Notes under the pieces: generated by a model
Told to the model about the DNA's origin: nothing
Database searches by the model: none
The model's input: the letters and a program-made list of their open reading frames with translations, nothing else
DNA from: an uncultured Selenomonadales bacterium
GTDB taxonomy: Bacteria; Bacillota; Negativicutes; Selenomonadales; Selenomonadaceae
Assembly (NCBI GenBank): GCA_947165145.1
Contig: CAMUZG010000008.1
Span: forward strand, 1 to 64,000
DNA: 64,000 nucleotides
Reading direction: 5' to 3'
Part shown: piece by piece, positions 9,360 through 18,879 of the stretch
Position numbering within the stretch: the first letter of the stretch is position 1
How the letters are laid out: each line of letters begins with the position of its first letter
Translations under genes and position numbers: made by a program

Positions 9360-11150
9360 ATGGACGAAAAAATTTTGGACTGGGTGACGTTGGCAGAAAA
9401 ATTTTCCGCTGACGGCGACCCGCTTTCCATGCGCACTGTCGCACGAGAAATTTTTGAGCTCGATAAAAATTCCGCTGAAGGTCTGGCGATTATGGCGGAG
9501 GCGGCACTCTATCAAGGCAACGTCGACGAGGCTGAATCCCTGGCACAATACGCGCTGTCCGTCGAACCGAATCATCTTCGCGGGCGACTGGTTACCGGCG
9601 GCGTCGCAATGAAGGAATTGCGTTTGCGGGAGCAGCTGAAAATTTTCGACAAGCTCATCAATGACGCGCACACCGAATTGAAATCGTTGCGGGCACAGAT
9701 TGACGAACATAATCGCCAATTTGTTTTCAATCGGCACAAACGCACTGAGGCGGATGACGACTTTCAAACACGGCTCGAAAAAATTTTAGCAATCACGCGG
9801 GCGATTTTGTTCAAGGCATTGTGTTGGAGCTCGAACGGCTTGTATTTGGCGGGCGAACCTGCGCGGGCATCGGCGGCACTGCTTGAGGCAAGTTCACTCA
9901 CCGACGACATTGAACAGGCGGCAGAACTCTACTCGAAACATTTATTCCTGCGCAATTATCGGGAAGTGTCGCCGACTCAAACAATGGAGCTCGCGAAGAA
10001 ATTCAACGCCTTCTTTGCAAAAGTCACGCCATTTCCGCACAAATCGAAACGTCACGACAAAAAAATTCATATCGGCTACATCTCGCCCGATTTCCGTGAA
10101 CACGCCGTTGCAAATTTCATCGCGCCGTTCGTCAGAGATTTTGACGCCGAAAATTTTTCCGTGACTTGTTACGCGACCGGCAAGAAAGATTTCGTCACCG
10201 ACAGGATTAAAACTTTCAACATCACTTTCCGCAGTTTGGCGGGCAAAGATCCTTTGACTGCCGCGCAGATTATCGACGGTGACGGCGTGGACATTCTCGT
10301 TGACTTGTCGGGTCATTCGCAGGACAGTTGCCTTCCGATTCTCGCGTACAAGCCGGCACCTGTTCAAATTTGCGCACTCGGCTATACTGCGACAACGGGG
10401 CTCAGCACGACGGATTATTTTTTGTCCGATAAAATTTGTTCGCCCGAAACGTCGCCGAACGTCTTCACGGAAAAAATTTTGCGGCTCAATCCGTGCAATT
10501 TGTGTTACGCGCCCGATTTGATTCGCGAAATGCCGCAAGTTGAAATTCGTCCGCCATTCATGAAAAATAATTTCGTGACGTTCGGTAGCTTTAACAACTT
10601 CGCCAAAGTCAGCGACGACGTGCTTTACATCTGGCGTGCGATTCTCGACAACGTGCCGCGTTCTCGGCTCGTCCTCAAAGGAAAAATTTTCAGCTTGGAC
10701 GAAGGCAAGGCGATTGTCCGCGAACGTTTCGGCAAGATAAGTTTTCCGATTGACCGCGTGGAATTCCGACCGTACAGCCCCGATTATCTCGAACAGTACC
10801 GCGACATTGACATCGCGCTTGACACGTTCCCATACACGGGCGGCACGACGACTTGCGAGGCTTTGTATATGGGCGTTCCTGTCATCACGTTGCGTGGCAA
10901 AACGCATGGTTCACGGCTCGGCGCATCGATTCTCGTTGCGGCGAATGTTGCGGAATTGGTTACCTCAAGCCCAATGGATTACATCAAGAAAGCGACGACT
11001 TTAAGCCGCCGAAAAGATTTGATTGCAGCGTATCATGTCGGCTTGCGTGAGAATTTGAAATCGTCCGCGCTTATGGACGCTCAACATTACATGCGCGAGC
11101 TTGAAAAAATTTATACAACGATTATCACCGACAAAGGAGACTTTAAATGA
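9360..11150 (+). CDS. TPR - SPINDLY/OGT-type glycosyltransferase (GT41)
   Basis: A 596-aa protein. The N-terminal ~120 residues form TPR-like helices (LAIMAEAALYQGNVDEAESL); after a helical linker the rest is a GT41 (O-GlcNAc-transferase/SPINDLY) catalytic region. Visible motifs are HIGYISPDFREHAVANF, VDILVDLSGHSQDSCLPIL, APVQICALGYTATTGLSTTD and DTFPYTGGTTTCEALYMGV. The family moves a sugar from a nucleotide donor onto Ser/Thr of proteins; in flagellated relatives flagellin is a frequent inferred target. The donor cannot be read from sequence. The ATG at 9360 follows GGGAG (9348-9352). The stop overlaps the next gene's ATG (ATGA), so it forms an operon with the U32 gene. A larger paralogue lies at 42775-46170. 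Confidence 0.9.
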   Translation: MDEKILDWVTLAEKFSADGDPLSMRTVAREIFELDKNSAEGLAIMAEAALYQGNVDEAESLAQYALSVEPNHLRGRLVTGGVAMKELRLREQLKIFDKLINDAHTELKSLRAQIDEHNRQFVFNRHKRTEADDDFQTRLEKILAITRAILFKALCWSSNGLYLAGEPARASAALLEASSLTDDIEQAAELYSKHLFLRNYREVSPTQTMELAKKFNAFFAKVTPFPHKSKRHDKKIHIGYISPDFREHAVANFIAPFVRDFDAENFSVTCYATGKKDFVTDRIKTFNITFRSLAGKDPLTAAQIIDGDGVDILVDLSGHSQDSCLPILAYKPAPVQICALGYTATTGLSTTDYFLSDKICSPETSPNVFTEKILRLNPCNLCYAPDLIREMPQVEIRPPFMKNNFVTFGSFNNFAKVSDDVLYIWRAILDNVPRSRLVLKGKIFSLDEGKAIVRERFGKISFPIDRVEFRPYSPDYLEQYRDIDIALDTFPYTGGTTTCEALYMGVPVITLRGKTHGSRLGASILVAANVAELVTSSPMDYIKKATTLSRRKDLIAAYHVGLRENLKSSALMDAQHYMRELEKIYTTIITDKGDFK

Positions 11151-13132
11151 CACTCGACAAAAAATCGGTTGAACTGCTTGCCCCCGCCGGCACATGGGAT
11201 GCACTCGTTGCGGCAATCGATGCCGGAGCAGACGCGGTTTATCTCGGCGGCAAAGCGTTCAATATGCGCGTGCACAACAGCAGTTTCAATTTCGACGACG
11301 AACAGCTCAAGGCGGCGATTGAATTCGCACACGCTCGCGGCGTCAACATTTATATCACGCTCAACAATTTAATCAGCGCGGAAGAACTTGAGCCGTTGGA
11401 AAAATATTTGCGTTACCTCGATACGATTCACCCCGACGCAATTCTCGTGCAGGATTTGGCGGTCATAAACCTCGTCCGCAAACTCAAGCTCAATATCCCG
11501 ATGCACGCGTCCGTTATGATGAACACGCACAACACTTCCGCCGTTGAACTGCTCAAAAAGTTCGGGATTGTTCGCGTCGTCGTCGGCAGAGAATTGACGC
11601 TCAACGAAGTCGCGCTGATTAAAGAACGTACCGGCATGGAAGTCGAATACTTCATGCACGGCGACATGTGTTTCGCGGAGTCGGGGCAATGCATTCATTC
11701 GGGCGTCGTCTTCGGTCAAAGCGGCAATCGCGGGCGTTGCATGAAACCTTGCCGTTGGACGTACAAACTTATCGACGCGGCGACGGGCGACACGCTCAAC
11801 GATTGGTCTTACAAGCTCGCGCTAAACGACATGTGCATGTTCCGCCACATTCCCGAATTGATTCAAGCCGGCGTCACGAGTTTCAAAATTGAAGGTCGCA
11901 TGAGACCGCCCGAATTTGTTCGCCGACTTGTCACGACTTATCGCCGCGAAATTGACGCTTACCTTGCCGACCCGACAGGTTACGCCGTGGACGAGACGCG
12001 TTGGCAAAATCTTTTCGACAATCGAGTTCGCGACTTCACGACGACATTTGCGTTCGGACAGCCGACGATTAAGGACATCGGCTTAAGCGGCGAACGTGAG
12101 CCCAGGATTTTCAGCCGTGCGATTGTTGAGCCGAATTTCGACGACGCGACCGTTAAAGAAAATTTTTCTGCTGAACGTGCTATTAAAGCTGTCGACAAGC
12201 CGAAACTTTCCGTCCGAGTTGCGACGGTTGAATCTGCGCGGGTTGCGATTGATTCGGGTGCAGATGTTGTTTACGTCGGCGGCGAAGTCTTCAAACCGCT
12301 CAAACCGTGGACAATCGCGGAACTTCAACGGGCAGTCGACATCGTTCATGCGGCGGGTAAAAAAATTATTTTGGCGACACCACGCACGTCGAAAGACAAA
12401 GATTTATCGGAGCTACAACTAGAAATTAGGAATTGGGAATTAGGAATTAGGAATGATGACGCGCCAAATAACTCCACATTCCAAATTCCACATTCCACAT
12501 TGCCTTTCGACGGCGTGATGGTCGGCAATCTCGGCGCATTGAATCTGGTTAAATCGTCGACGAACTTGCCGATTTATGCGGACGTGTCGTTCAGCGTGTT
12601 CAATCCGACGGCGGCAGAATTCTTGCAAAGTCTCGGCGTCGTGCAGGCAACAGCGTCGCTAGAATTGAGTTTCGCGCAAGTTCGCAGTGTCGTCGAAAAT
12701 TCCCCGTTGCCGATTGAAATAATCATGCACGGCGCGACGGAGTCAATGATTTGCGACCACGACTTCGCCAAGCTGTATCTGCCCGATTACGACGAATTCG
12801 CGACACCCGACAAGTTGAATCGACACTACGCGCTTGCCGACGAGGCGGGGGAAGTTCATGCGTTGCGCGTCGACCAATTCAAGCGTTGGCATATTTTCTT
12901 CGGCAAGGAGCTTTGTCTGCTACCTTACGCTGAAAAATTTTTCGGTGCGGCGGCGTGGCGTATCGAGGCACAAAATTATTCGCCCGAAGTTGTCGCGCAG
13001 GTTGTTCGGCTTTATCGTAAGGCTCTCGATGGTGACGACTTCAACGCGCTTTTCGACGATTACAAAAAAAATACGCCGAATCTCGGCGCGGGCGTCTATC
13101 GTTTCAAGCAAAGCAAAAATTCTATTCAATGA
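11147..13132 (+). CDS. Peptidase U32-family protein with an in-frame repeat insertion
   Basis: A 661-aa U32 protein. The N-terminal half has ELLAPAGTWDALVAAIDAGA and DAVYLGGKAFNMR. The U32 signature region is YFMHGDMCFAESGQC...GNRGRCMKPCRW, with the cysteine cluster seen in rRNA/tRNA hydroxylation U32 enzymes such as RlhA and TrhP. The second half repeats the fold (RVATVESARVAIDSGADVVY). Length and two-lobed layout resemble RlhA (23S rRNA C2501 hydroxylation), but an assignment within U32 is uncertain. Residues ~426-452 derive from a 7-bp tandem-repeat element (12422-12503) that interrupts the lobe just after KIILATPRTSKDKD and before FDGVMVGNLGALN. The start overlaps the upstream stop (ATGA). 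Confidence 0.9.
   Translation: MTLDKKSVELLAPAGTWDALVAAIDAGADAVYLGGKAFNMRVHNSSFNFDDEQLKAAIEFAHARGVNIYITLNNLISAEELEPLEKYLRYLDTIHPDAILVQDLAVINLVRKLKLNIPMHASVMMNTHNTSAVELLKKFGIVRVVVGRELTLNEVALIKERTGMEVEYFMHGDMCFAESGQCIHSGVVFGQSGNRGRCMKPCRWTYKLIDAATGDTLNDWSYKLALNDMCMFRHIPELIQAGVTSFKIEGRMRPPEFVRRLVTTYRREIDAYLADPTGYAVDETRWQNLFDNRVRDFTTTFAFGQPTIKDIGLSGEREPRIFSRAIVEPNFDDATVKENFSAERAIKAVDKPKLSVRVATVESARVAIDSGADVVYVGGEVFKPLKPWTIAELQRAVDIVHAAGKKIILATPRTSKDKDLSELQLEIRNWELGIRNDDAPNNSTFQIPHSTLPFDGVMVGNLGALNLVKSSTNLPIYADVSFSVFNPTAAEFLQSLGVVQATASLELSFAQVRSVVENSPLPIEIIMHGATESMICDHDFAKLYLPDYDEFATPDKLNRHYALADEAGEVHALRVDQFKRWHIFFGKELCLLPYAEKFFGAAAWRIEAQNYSPEVVAQVVRLYRKALDGDDFNALFDDYKKNTPNLGAGVYRFKQSKNSIQ
12422..12503 (+). 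repeat. In-frame 7-bp tandem-repeat hairpin inside the U32 gene
   Basis: The left arm consists of ATTAGGA/ATTGGGA units with 7-bp period. After a spacer with GATGAC, the right arm is ACATTCC/AAATTCC units. The arms are imperfectly complementary. It is translated through as [13 protein letters not shown]...NSTFQIPHS with no frame disruption. Nearly the same element, read in the same frame, lies in rpoB at 55243-55322. Confidence 0.88.
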
Positions 13133-13143
13133 AAACTTTCGAG

Positions 13144-13178
13144 ACCTCCATGAATTTTAACTGCGTGGAGGTTTTTTG
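13144..13178 (+). terminator. Rho-independent terminator after the U32 gene
   Basis: ACCTCCA / TGGAGGT stem around an A/T-rich loop, followed by six T. It lies 11 bp after the U32 stop and separates it from the convergent cbiL. Confidence 0.85.
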
Positions 13179-13197
13179 TTGCGCGTGAATCTTCAAT

Positions 13198-13902
13198 CTA
13201 ACTGCGGCGCGTCAATATCGTCGACAGATAATTCAGCGCGTCGTCCTTGTGTGCGGCGATGTCCGTGATAATTTTTTCGTCGTCCAATCCTGCGCGGCTG
13301 ACCAAGACAGCTTCATCAAGCAGCCCGTGAACTTGCAGAGCGTCGACAATTTCGGGAAAATTTTTGTAAACTTTCATGAGGACAGTTGCGTCGGCTTGTG
13401 CTAGGAATTTTTTTATCGCGTCAAGTTCTGCTGTTGCGGGAATTACCGTCAAGATGTCGTTGCCGAAAGCGAGCGGTCGACCAATCTGCGCGGCAATCGC
13501 CAAAAATGCTGGCACACCTGGTATCGTCACAATCGGGACGTTGTGCGGCTCAAGCAATCTGAAAATGTAAATGTAAGTGCTGTAAAACATTGGGTCGCCT
13601 AATGTCGCGAAACCGACGTTACGACCGCCGCGCAGTAGTTGCAAAATTTCCTGCGTGTTCGCCGCGAAAATTTCAGTTTCCTCGGCGAAGTCCTTGACCA
13701 TCGGGAACGTCTGATAAATTATCTCGATGCTCGGCTTAAGGTACGGTTGCGCAATGCTCAAGGCAACGCTGTCAGATTTTTTTTCTGTCTTCGGCGCGAT
13801 GAGCACGTCAATTTTTTTCAGCGCGTTGATAGCTTTGACCGTCAAAAGTTCGGGGTCGCCTGGTCCGACGCCGATACCGTAAAAAGTTCCAATCGAATTC
13901 AT
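13198..13902 (-). CDS. cbiL: Precorrin-2 / cobalt-factor II C20-methyltransferase
   Basis: A SAM-dependent methyltransferase of corrin ring synthesis (cobalamin pathway), 234 aa. It shows the tetrapyrrole-methylase blocks GTFYGIGVGPGDPELLTVKA, LLRGGRNVGFATLGDPMFYS and VTIPGVPAFLAIAAQIGRPL. The longer insert with STYIYIFRLL fits the CobI/CbiL subgroup. Start ATG 13902 with GAGGAG 8 nt upstream. It stands alone here, with no other cobalamin gene and no visible cobalamin riboswitch in the ~90 bp upstream. Whether it acts on cobalt-free or cobalt-bound precursor cannot be decided from sequence. Confidence 0.9.
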   Translation of the reverse strand: MNSIGTFYGIGVGPGDPELLTVKAINALKKIDVLIAPKTEKKSDSVALSIAQPYLKPSIEIIYQTFPMVKDFAEETEIFAANTQEILQLLRGGRNVGFATLGDPMFYSTYIYIFRLLEPHNVPIVTIPGVPAFLAIAAQIGRPLAFGNDILTVIPATAELDAIKKFLAQADATVLMKVYKNFPEIVDALQVHGLLDEAVLVSRAGLDDEKIITDIAAHKDDALNYLSTILTRRS

Positions 13903-13993
13903 TTCATTTACTCCTCAGCTGTGGTATTATGGGGACTGCTTCCCAGTCCTTACTTTAACACAAAAAATTTTTTTGAACAGCGGAGAAATTATC

Positions 13994-14383
13994 ATGAATA
14001 TTTTTTTGGACATCTTGATCGTCGCGCTGGTCGCCTACTTCGTCTTCGCGATACGCCGTACGCTGAAAATGTCGCGGACATCTGTCGGGCTCATTGAAAA
14101 GTACGAGAACGATAAGCTCAACCCGCAACTCATTGAAGAAATTTTTTCGGCGATTCAAGACGACGTGTTCTTGCGGAAAATTTTCAAGCGGCACAATGCA
14201 ACTAAGCGCGATATTTCCCGCCTGCACGCAAAGCTGATGAAGTGGGGCGACTTCCGCAAGTACAATCGCTACGTGCCGATAACGTCTTTCTTCAACGTGT
14301 CGACGCTCGAATATCTGCTTGAGCACAAAAACGACGACGCTAAGTCTTTGACCGAAAAAATGATGAATCACTTCCACTTCTGA
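13994..14383 (+). CDS. Small membrane-anchored protein of unknown function
   Basis: A 129-aa protein with one N-terminal membrane helix (IFLDILIVALVAYFVFAI, residues 2-20) followed by a basic cytosolic part of ~105 residues rich in Lys and Asn. No known domain recognised. ATG 13994 with GGAG (13982-13985). It lies 10 bp before a TrkH-type gene and is likely co-transcribed with both, so a role linked to potassium uptake is possible but only by position. Confidence 0.65.
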   Translation: MNIFLDILIVALVAYFVFAIRRTLKMSRTSVGLIEKYENDKLNPQLIEEIFSAIQDDVFLRKIFKRHNATKRDISRLHAKLMKWGDFRKYNRYVPITSFFNVSTLEYLLEHKNDDAKSLTEKMMNHFHF

Positions 14384-14393
14384 GGCGCGATTG

Positions 14394-15926
14394 ATGAACA
14401 TCAAGATGATTCTGCGTATCCAAAGCCAAGCGTTGCTGACGTTCGCGGTGACGCTCCTTTTGCCGATAGCTTACACGCTGATTGAATATGGTGCGCTCGA
14501 CACGACAATTTTTTTTGCGGCGATTGGCGGCTTCTCAATCGTCACGGGCTTACTCTTTCAAAAGTTCGGCGTAGGAAGGTTTCAACATGCACCATTGGCG
14601 GAGTCGGCGGCGGCAATTCTGTTGATGTATCCGTTGCTGGCGGTGTTCGGCTCGTTGCCGTTCATGTTGACAGGTTGGCTCATGCCGTTAGACGCGTTGC
14701 TCGAAACGGTCGGCGACTTGACATCGGCAGGCTTACCGATTTTGTCGCCGAACGCCCCGTATCTTTTGCACCTGTGGCAAGCCGCGTTGATGTGGTTGGG
14801 CTCGTTGCTGTTCTTGATTATGCTCGTGACCGTCTTGCCTGAAGTAAGCGGTTGCTTCGGAATATCGTTGAGCTTGCAGGGCGGACAGAGTTTCAGCGCG
14901 ATTATCGGGCAAATGAATTTGATGAGCGTCCGCGTTATAAAAGTTTATCTGACGTTGACGGCGGTGAGTTTCTTAGCGTTCAAGCTTGCCGGTCTCAACG
15001 TTTGGGACTCGTTGCAAATGGCGATGCGTTGTCTGTCGACGGGCGGCGGAAATTTTTTCCCTGCGAAAAGCAACATCTACGTCGAGTACGCGGCAATCTT
15101 CGTCATGTTGCTCGCCTGCGGAAATTTCCTGCTCTATCACCGAGTGATTTACACGCTCCTGCCGCCGAGAATTGAATTCGACGCAACCTACTTCACGCGG
15201 CTAAAACAGTATTTTCAACGGTTCAAGCGGACGCTAATCAACAACGCCAAACTCATCGCGGCAAATGAAGAAGTCATGGTTCTTTACGGCGCGATTTTCT
15301 TCACGCTGATTGCAATCATGCTCCACCTGTATTGCCAAGAAATTTTTTTCGACGGCAATGAAACTTTCCGACGCTCGCTATTTTCAATCGCCTCGTTCAT
15401 GAGCACAAGCGGCTTGGTGATTGACGGGCAAACGACTGGTGCGCTCGACTTCGACAAATTTTTTATTTTCCTAATGGCGGTGAGCGGCGGCTGTATCGGT
15501 TCGGTGACGGGCGGATTTAAAATCATTCGGCTGATTGTGCTGTTCAAAATCACGGCGGCGGAAGTTCGCAAGACGATTCACCCGAACATGATGACTGCAA
15601 TTAGTATCGGCGATATGCCCGTGCCCATGCGCACCGTCGGCAGAATTTTGGGCTTCTTCTTCTTGGTGATGGTCACGATGTTTATCTGCGCGGCGATTCT
15701 GAGTTTCACGGGACCAACATTTTCCGAGGCAGTCTCAATGTCAATCGCTTGCCTGTCGACTGTCGGGAATTTGCCTGGACTTTTAGACACCGCTGACTTC
15801 ACGACGCTTAAACCGTTCGGCAAAGTTTTCTGCATGATAATCTTAGTTATCGGGCGGCTTGAGATCTTCGCACTGTTGATTGCGATTGCGGGCATTAAAA
15901 TTCGTCGTCGCAAAAGCGATTGGTAA
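14394..15926 (+). CDS. TrkH-like potassium transporter subunit, divergent filter
   Basis: A 510-aa polytopic membrane protein of the TrkH/KtrB family, with about ten hydrophobic segments arranged as four membrane-pore-membrane repeats. The pore loops read LTSAGLPI, LSTGGGNFF, MSTSGLVI and LSTVGNLP. The conserved filter glycines can be placed, but loops 1 and 4 differ from the canonical SGxTTTG-like sequence kept by the neighbour. The conserved GGCIGSVTGGFKIIR before the last repeat is present. ATG 14394 with GAGG 14383-14386. It is followed by a canonical paralogue (16046), so the two may form a hetero-oligomer or serve different ions. No TrkA/KtrA is visible nearby. Confidence 0.88.
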   Translation: MNIKMILRIQSQALLTFAVTLLLPIAYTLIEYGALDTTIFFAAIGGFSIVTGLLFQKFGVGRFQHAPLAESAAAILLMYPLLAVFGSLPFMLTGWLMPLDALLETVGDLTSAGLPILSPNAPYLLHLWQAALMWLGSLLFLIMLVTVLPEVSGCFGISLSLQGGQSFSAIIGQMNLMSVRVIKVYLTLTAVSFLAFKLAGLNVWDSLQMAMRCLSTGGGNFFPAKSNIYVEYAAIFVMLLACGNFLLYHRVIYTLLPPRIEFDATYFTRLKQYFQRFKRTLINNAKLIAANEEVMVLYGAIFFTLIAIMLHLYCQEIFFDGNETFRRSLFSIASFMSTSGLVIDGQTTGALDFDKFFIFLMAVSGGCIGSVTGGFKIIRLIVLFKITAAEVRKTIHPNMMTAISIGDMPVPMRTVGRILGFFFLVMVTMFICAAILSFTGPTFSEAVSMSIACLSTVGNLPGLLDTADFTTLKPFGKVFCMIILVIGRLEIFALLIAIAGIKIRRRKSDW

Positions 15927-16014
15927 ACAAGCGTGACGCTTGACCCAGTTGTCGCGCCGTGACGTTGCGATAAATCGAAGTCATTCACCGCGAACTAACT
16001 TTTCATGCGTCGAA

Positions 16015-16032
16015 TTGTGCCAACAGTCCCTA
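16015..16032. repeat. MITE-like end fragment (copy E)
   Basis: Read on the minus strand, TTAGGGACTGTTGGCACAA matches the terminal inverted repeat of the elements at 9168 and 50914. The partner end is not recognisable in the ~90 bp after the first TrkH gene, so this is probably a decayed copy. Confidence 0.4.
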
Positions 16033-16045
16033 AGGAGTTTGAGCA

Positions 16046-17506
16046 ATGAACAAAAGAATTGTGGCTGGTTTGCTCGGCTACTTAACGTTATTCTGCGGCG
16101 CGGCAATGATTCCGCCGTTCATCTTAGCGATAATCGAAGGCGAATTCGGAGGCGCGGCGGCTTTTTTGTTGGCAATATTCCTGTGTTTGGCGGCGACATT
16201 TGAGCTGGAACGTTTCGGCGGTTTGAAAGGTAAAGACAACATCGGCACCCGCGAAGGCATTGCGATAACGGGTTTGGGCTGGCTTTTAATTTCGATTTTG
16301 GGACTCGTGCCGTACTTCGCGGGCGGCTATCTCAATTTGCTTGATAGTCTCGTCGAATCAGTATCGGGTTTCAGCGGCACGGGAGCCACCGTCATTGAAG
16401 ACGTTGAAATTTTGCCGCACAGCATTTTATTCTGGCGGAGCATGTCGAATTGGTTCGGCGGCTTGGGAATCGTCGTAATTTTTATGGCGATAATGCCACA
16501 ATTCGGGCGCGGCGGAATGTTCATCTTGAAAGCAGAAACGACTGGTCCAACGAAAGAACGCCAAATGCCTCGTATCCGCGACAACGCCAAAGCACTTTTC
16601 TCAATCTACGTGGTGTTAACGGCACTGTGCGCGGTTGGATATTTTTTGTGTGGACTTGAGCCGTTCGCGGCAGTCAATCACGCAATGACGACGATTGCAA
16701 CGGGCGGCTATGGAATTTACAATGGCACAGTCAGCGAATACGGCAACGCTCATTTGGAATATTGCATGGCGTTTTTTATGGTCATGTCGAGCGGCAGTTT
16801 CGCGATGTACGTTGTGGCGTTCAGGCGCGGTATCGGCGTAATTTTCCGCAACACGGAGTTCCGCACCTACCTAACGATAATCATTTTGGCGGCTGTGATT
16901 GTCGCTGGAAATTTGACGTGGGAAATGCACCTTGCACCCGAATTGGCGTTGCGGGCGGCAATTTTCCACGTGGCGAGCTTGTCATCAACGACGGGCTTTG
17001 TGTCGCACGATTTCGACACTTACCCACCGTTGAGCAAAGCTGTTCTGATGATGATGATGTTCCTTGGCGGATGTGCCGGTTCGACGGCGGGCGGCTTGAA
17101 AGTCGCGAGAATTATTTTGCTGTTCAAGTTCGTCGCGCTGATTGTCCGCCAAAAACTCCACCCGAACTTGATAAGCAAAGTGACGTTGAGCGGGCGACCG
17201 ATTGATGATGACGTTGTCTATAGCGCGGCGAAATTTTTCTTTGCGGTCGTCGTGATGGATATGATGTTCGCGGCGGTGATGATGTTCGACGGGATTAATT
17301 TCGTCAACGCAATCAGCGTGAGCGTCTCGACAATGGCGAGCGTCGGACCAGGATTCGGCATTGAAGGCGCAACGAGCACTTACGCGTTGTTGCCCGACTT
17401 CAGCAAATTTTGCGCGTGTATTTTCATGTTCTTGAGCCGATTAGAAATTTTCACGGTGCTAGCGTTGTTCAGTTCGAGTTTCTGGCACAGCTCAAAAAAT
17501 TGGTGA
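16046..17506 (+). CDS. trkH: TrkH-family potassium uptake protein
   Basis: A 486-aa inner-membrane K+ translocating subunit. The four pore loops are close to the family consensus: SGFSGTGATVI, TIATGGYGIYNG, SSTTGFVSHDF and MASVGPGFGIEG. GGCAGSTAGGLKVARIILL precedes the last repeat. Such subunits normally need a cytosolic TrkA/KtrA gating ring, not encoded here. AAGGAG at 16032-16037 supports the ATG. It ends 5 bp from the convergent ctpA stop. Confidence 0.93.
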   Translation: MNKRIVAGLLGYLTLFCGAAMIPPFILAIIEGEFGGAAAFLLAIFLCLAATFELERFGGLKGKDNIGTREGIAITGLGWLLISILGLVPYFAGGYLNLLDSLVESVSGFSGTGATVIEDVEILPHSILFWRSMSNWFGGLGIVVIFMAIMPQFGRGGMFILKAETTGPTKERQMPRIRDNAKALFSIYVVLTALCAVGYFLCGLEPFAAVNHAMTTIATGGYGIYNGTVSEYGNAHLEYCMAFFMVMSSGSFAMYVVAFRRGIGVIFRNTEFRTYLTIIILAAVIVAGNLTWEMHLAPELALRAAIFHVASLSSTTGFVSHDFDTYPPLSKAVLMMMMFLGGCAGSTAGGLKVARIILLFKFVALIVRQKLHPNLISKVTLSGRPIDDDVVYSAAKFFFAVVVMDMMFAAVMMFDGINFVNAISVSVSTMASVGPGFGIEGATSTYALLPDFSKFCACIFMFLSRLEIFTVLALFSSSFWHSSKNW

Positions 17507-17511
17507 CGACA

Positions 17512-18717
17512 TCATTTCAGCGCGTCGTCGTCGAATAAAATTTTCCCCGCGTCAATTTGTTGCGTTAAAAGGTCTTCTGCCTTCGCAAGCGGCGGATCGT
17601 TTGTCGCATCAAGTTCAATGTCGTACATCTTGAACGGCGGCGCGGGCGATTTTATTTCCACGTCGGGCACAATTCCCACGCCGTCAATACATTTGCCGCT
17701 TGGCGTGTAATATTTCGCAATCGTGAGTTTCAAGCCGTCGTTGTGAGCCATGGGAATCAGCGTTTGCACGGAACCTTTGCCGTAAGACGTTTCGCCGACG
17801 ACGAGAGCCGCTTTAGTGTCTTGCAATGCGCCGCTCAAAAGTTCCGAGGCACTCGCGCTGTTTTTGTCGATGAGGACGACGATTGGGAACCTTGCCGCCG
17901 CAAGCTCCGAAGTGAAAACTTCCGCTGAACCGTCGCGCTTGATGACGGAGACGATTTTTCCAGCGGGAACAATTTCACGGGCAATTTCAACGCAGCTGGT
18001 GATGACGCCGCCAGGATTTTGTCGCAGGTCAAGCACCAAACCTTTCATGCCAGCACGTTCGAGTTCAGCAAGCGTCGATTTGAATTCTTCGCCCGATTTC
18101 TCGCTGAAGTTGGAAATTCTGATATAGCCGAGCCGATCGTCAATCATCTTGCCTGCAACGGTCTGCACGTTGATATTTTCGCGCGTCAAAGTGTAAGTTT
18201 TGTCTTCCGCGCCGTCGCGATGAATGAGCAATTCAACGGGCGTGCCGATTTGTCCGCGAATTTTCAACGCGACTTCTCCAGGAGACATTTCGCTGACAGG
18301 TTGACCGTCCACAGCCAAAATTTCGTCGTCAGCTTGAAGTCCCGCTTGTTGACCGGGGCTGTCGGGTATGACGTTCATGATGTGAACGCCGCCGTCTTTG
18401 AAGTTCATGTAGACGCCGATACCGCCGAACGCGCCGCTAGTCTCCGCACGCAGTTGAGTATAAAATTGCGGGGCAAGGTAGATTGAATGCGGGTCACCAA
18501 GCGAATTAACCATGCCGCTTATCGCGCCGTCAATCAATTTGCCGCGTTCGACTTCCTGAACGTAATTGCCTTCGATAAATCTGAGCGCGACAAAAAATCT
18601 GCCGAGGTCGAGCACGTTGCTTGAGTTGAAACCAAGTAGCATACACAGGAGACACAGCGTCATTGCCGCGCTTATGAGTGCCGTTACGATTATTCCGCCG
18701 AAGATTTTTTTCTTCAT
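17512..18717 (-). CDS. ctpA: S41 family C-terminal processing peptidase
   Basis: A 401-aa serine protease (Ser/Lys dyad) acting outside the cytoplasmic membrane. The N-terminal segment IFGGIIVTALISAAMTLCLL (4-~30) is a signal anchor. A PDZ domain (~95-180) contains GIGVYMNFKDGGVHIMNV. The peptidase domain has LDLRQNPGG, the nucleophile region NSASASELLSGALQD and the Lys in GETSYGKGSVQ. Length is typical. The start at 18717 is preceded by AAGGAGATATCTCCTC, itself partly palindromic over the ribosome site. Substrates are unknown; family members trim envelope proteins or activate signalling proteases. Confidence 0.93.
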   Translation of the reverse strand: MKKKIFGGIIVTALISAAMTLCLLCMLLGFNSSNVLDLGRFFVALRFIEGNYVQEVERGKLIDGAISGMVNSLGDPHSIYLAPQFYTQLRAETSGAFGGIGVYMNFKDGGVHIMNVIPDSPGQQAGLQADDEILAVDGQPVSEMSPGEVALKIRGQIGTPVELLIHRDGAEDKTYTLTRENINVQTVAGKMIDDRLGYIRISNFSEKSGEEFKSTLAELERAGMKGLVLDLRQNPGGVITSCVEIAREIVPAGKIVSVIKRDGSAEVFTSELAAARFPIVVLIDKNSASASELLSGALQDTKAALVVGETSYGKGSVQTLIPMAHNDGLKLTIAKYYTPSGKCIDGVGIVPDVEIKSPAPPFKMYDIELDATNDPPLAKAEDLLTQQIDAGKILFDDDALK

Positions 18718-18814
18718 GAGGAGATATCTCCTTCCGCGAAAAGTTTTTGAAACTATAGCAGTTTTATCTGAAAAACTTCTTAAAAGCCTGTTACCCGCGC
18801 AGATTGTCGCGCCG

Positions 18815-18849
18815 AAAAAAATTCCCCCGAATCAATTGTTCGAGGGATT
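18815..18849 (-). terminator. Rho-independent terminator for ndh
   Basis: On the minus strand AATCCCTCGAA - 7-nt loop - TTCGGGGGAAT is followed by TTTTTT. It lies 31 bp after the NDH-2 stop. Confidence 0.85.
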
Positions 18850-18879
18850 TGTCTATGTATACCTTATTAGTAAATCTAA

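Noticed and set aside
13903-13993. Cobalamin riboswitch upstream of cbiL
   Set aside because: The gap is only ~90 bp and shows no B12-box or conserved core, only a small GGACTG/CAGTCC hairpin.
14394-17506. Two TrkH genes as halves of one broken gene
   Set aside because: Each contains its own full set of four pore loops and its own start with ribosome site, so they are complete paralogues.
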